A model generated the notes under the pieces. That model ran no database searches. It was not told the DNA's origin and saw nothing but the letters and a program-made list of their open reading frames with translations. DNA of 6,438 nt from Bacteroidia bacterium. GTDB lineage: Bacteria; Bacteroidota; Bacteroidia; Bacteroidales; VadinHA17. Below are positions 5,100 to 6,438 of this stretch, one piece after another. Location: NCBI GenBank assembly GCA_026391515.1, contig JAPLEC010000287.1:1-6438 (forward strand), given 5' to 3'. The position numbers and the translations under genes are program-made. Position 1 is the stretch's first letter. Every line of letters begins with the position of its first letter.

Positions 5100-6438
5100 A
5101 TGAAGAAATACTTTGTTTTTCTTATTGCACCCTGGATATTGATCGGAAATCTCTGTTCCATTCAGGTGAAAGCTTCAACTCAAAATGAGATCCCTGAAAT
5201 TAAATGGGCTGAAAAGACAGGAGCAAAAAAAAATGCCGCAGGGAAAGAAAATATTCAATGTTTCTGCATATGGTGCAAAAAATGATGGCTCGACACTGAA
5301 TACAAAAGCTATTCAGGCTGCTATTGATGCCTGTGCAATGAAAAGGGGAGGAGTGGTAGCTTTTGATACCGGATCATATGTCACAGGTTCGATATTTATT
5401 AAGAAGGGAGTTACTCTTCTTATTGGAAAGAATACACAAATACTTGGAAGTCAGGATATTGCAGATTATCCGGAGATTGATACCCGCATCGCCGGTGTTG
5501 AAATGAAATGGCCGGCTGCTCTGATAAACGTCATCAGTCAGGATAAAGTGGCAATTACCGGAGAAGGAATTATTAATGCCAGGGGAAAACCATTCTGGAA
5601 TAAATACTTTGAGATGCGGAGGGATTATGAAAAGAGAGGACTTCGGTGGATTGTCGATTACGATTGCAAAAGACCAAGAACGCTTCTTATTTCGGGTTCA
5701 TCGAATGTCACAGTAAAAGGGATCACTCTTAAGCAAGCTGGTTTCTGGACAGTGCAGGTTCTTTATTCAAATCATGTTACTGTTAATAAATTAACAATCC
5801 TTAACAATATAGACGGAAGCGGTCCGAGTACAGATGGCATTGATATAGATTCATCATCGTGGATACTTGTCGAAAATTGTGATATAGATTGTAATGATGA
5901 TGACTTCTGTCTGAAAGCCGGGCGAGATGCTGATGGACTGAGAGTGAACCGCCCGACTGAATATGTTGTGATCCGGAACTGTATTGCACGCAGAGGTGCA
6001 GGACTTGTAACCTGCGGCAGTGAAACATCGGGCAGCATCAGGAATGTGTTGGCTTACAACCTGACTGCTAATGGTACCACGAACTGCATCAACTTTAAAT
6101 CAGCAATCACAAGGGGAGGAACTGTAGAAAACATTTATATTCATGATATTACGATGAATAATGTCGGGACGATGCTCCGTGCCACAATGGACTGGAATCC
6201 GAGCTACAGCTACTCAACACTTCCGAAAGAATTCTCATACGATAGTATTCCTTCACACTGGAAAGTAATGCTTCAGAAAGTGACCCCGGAACAGGGAACT
6301 CCTCATTTTAAGAATGTACATCTGTGGAACTTTACGGGTACTGTCAGAGGCTCTGCCGTTTCCGTTTCTGGTATGAAAGAGTCGCCAATTGAAAATTATT
6401 TTTTGACTGATATTAATGTTGAAGCAAGGAATCCCGGC
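5100..6438 (+). CDS. Secreted GH28 polygalacturonase-like hydrolase, frameshifted and 3'-partial
   Basis: Glycoside hydrolase family 28 enzymes cleave galacturonan or rhamnogalacturonan backbones of pectin. The ATG at 5100 starts a Sec signal peptide (MKKYFVFLIAPWILIGNL, likely cleaved after VKA near residue 26; no lipobox). That frame stops at 5283-5285, while the catalytic frame runs open from 5170 to the window end. Removing one A from the nine-A run at 5225-5233 joins them as GAKKMPQGKKIFNVSAYGA. Numbered on the joined protein (446 residues visible): beta-helix start IFNVSAYGAKNDG 51-63, STDGID 243-248 (Asp245), NDDD 265-268 (catalytic pair probably Asp266/267), CGSETSG 305-311, INFKS 330-334, ATMDWNPSYSY near 360. 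GHG appears as GAG (Ala300) and RxK as NFK (331-333). If the shift is real, translation could start at ATG 5185 or 5233, without a signal peptide. The C-terminus lies beyond the window. Confidence 0.88.
5225..5233 (+). other. Nine-A homopolymer at the GH28 frameshift
   Basis: Nine consecutive A lie between the signal-peptide frame and the catalytic frame of the GH28 gene. Eight A would make one continuous reading frame. Such runs are prone to sequencing error, replication slippage and RNA polymerase slippage; the sequence alone does not tell which applies. Confidence 0.85.

Noticed and set aside
5772..6038. Two overlapping reverse-strand open frames of 75-88 codons
   Set aside because: They lie wholly inside the well-supported GH28 catalytic domain and resemble no known protein.

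Overview
The window looks like chromosomal DNA of a Bacteroidota member, probably an uncultured or environmental one. The evidence is a moderately AT-rich sequence, start codons without clear Shine-Dalgarno sites, several matches to the Bacteroidota -7 promoter element TAnnTTTG, a lysC-lysA gene pair, and a secreted GH28 pectin-type hydrolase of the kind common in plant-polysaccharide degraders. No phage, transposase, CRISPR or defence genes are visible.

Layout. Bases 1-294 are mostly non-coding and hold a 43-bp nested palindrome and a likely promoter. A complete APC-family amino acid permease follows on the + strand (295-1884). It meets, tail to tail with a 6-bp overlap, a two-gene lysine operon on the - strand: aspartate kinase (lysC, 4353-3031) and diaminopimelate decarboxylase (lysA, 3027-1879). 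These are the first and last enzymes of the aspartate-to-lysine pathway and lie only 3 bp apart. Upstream of lysC is what reads as a complete transcription attenuator: a -7 promoter element, a 24-codon leader peptide with three Lys codons, alternative hairpins, and an intrinsic terminator just before the lysC start. This is the most interesting regulatory element in the window.

Divergent from the operon, two tRNA-Leu genes (anticodons CAG and GAG) sit in a direct duplication with an exact 220-bp period. Each is preceded, in the same register, by a 13-bp boxA-like motif and five tandem copies of a degenerate octamer (NGCCNNTG); a reverse-oriented octamer array lies between the genes. Twelve of the 14 differences between the two tRNAs are six compensatory base-pair changes. 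A strong intrinsic terminator ends the tRNA unit.

The last 1.3 kb is a secreted GH28 hydrolase running off the right edge. Its signal-peptide frame and catalytic frame are split by one extra A in a run of nine. Two active-site positions usually conserved in polygalacturonases (His of GHG, Arg of RxK) also appear substituted.

No wholly new system was found. The lysC leader and the octamer/tRNA duplication are the parts least explained by standard annotation.
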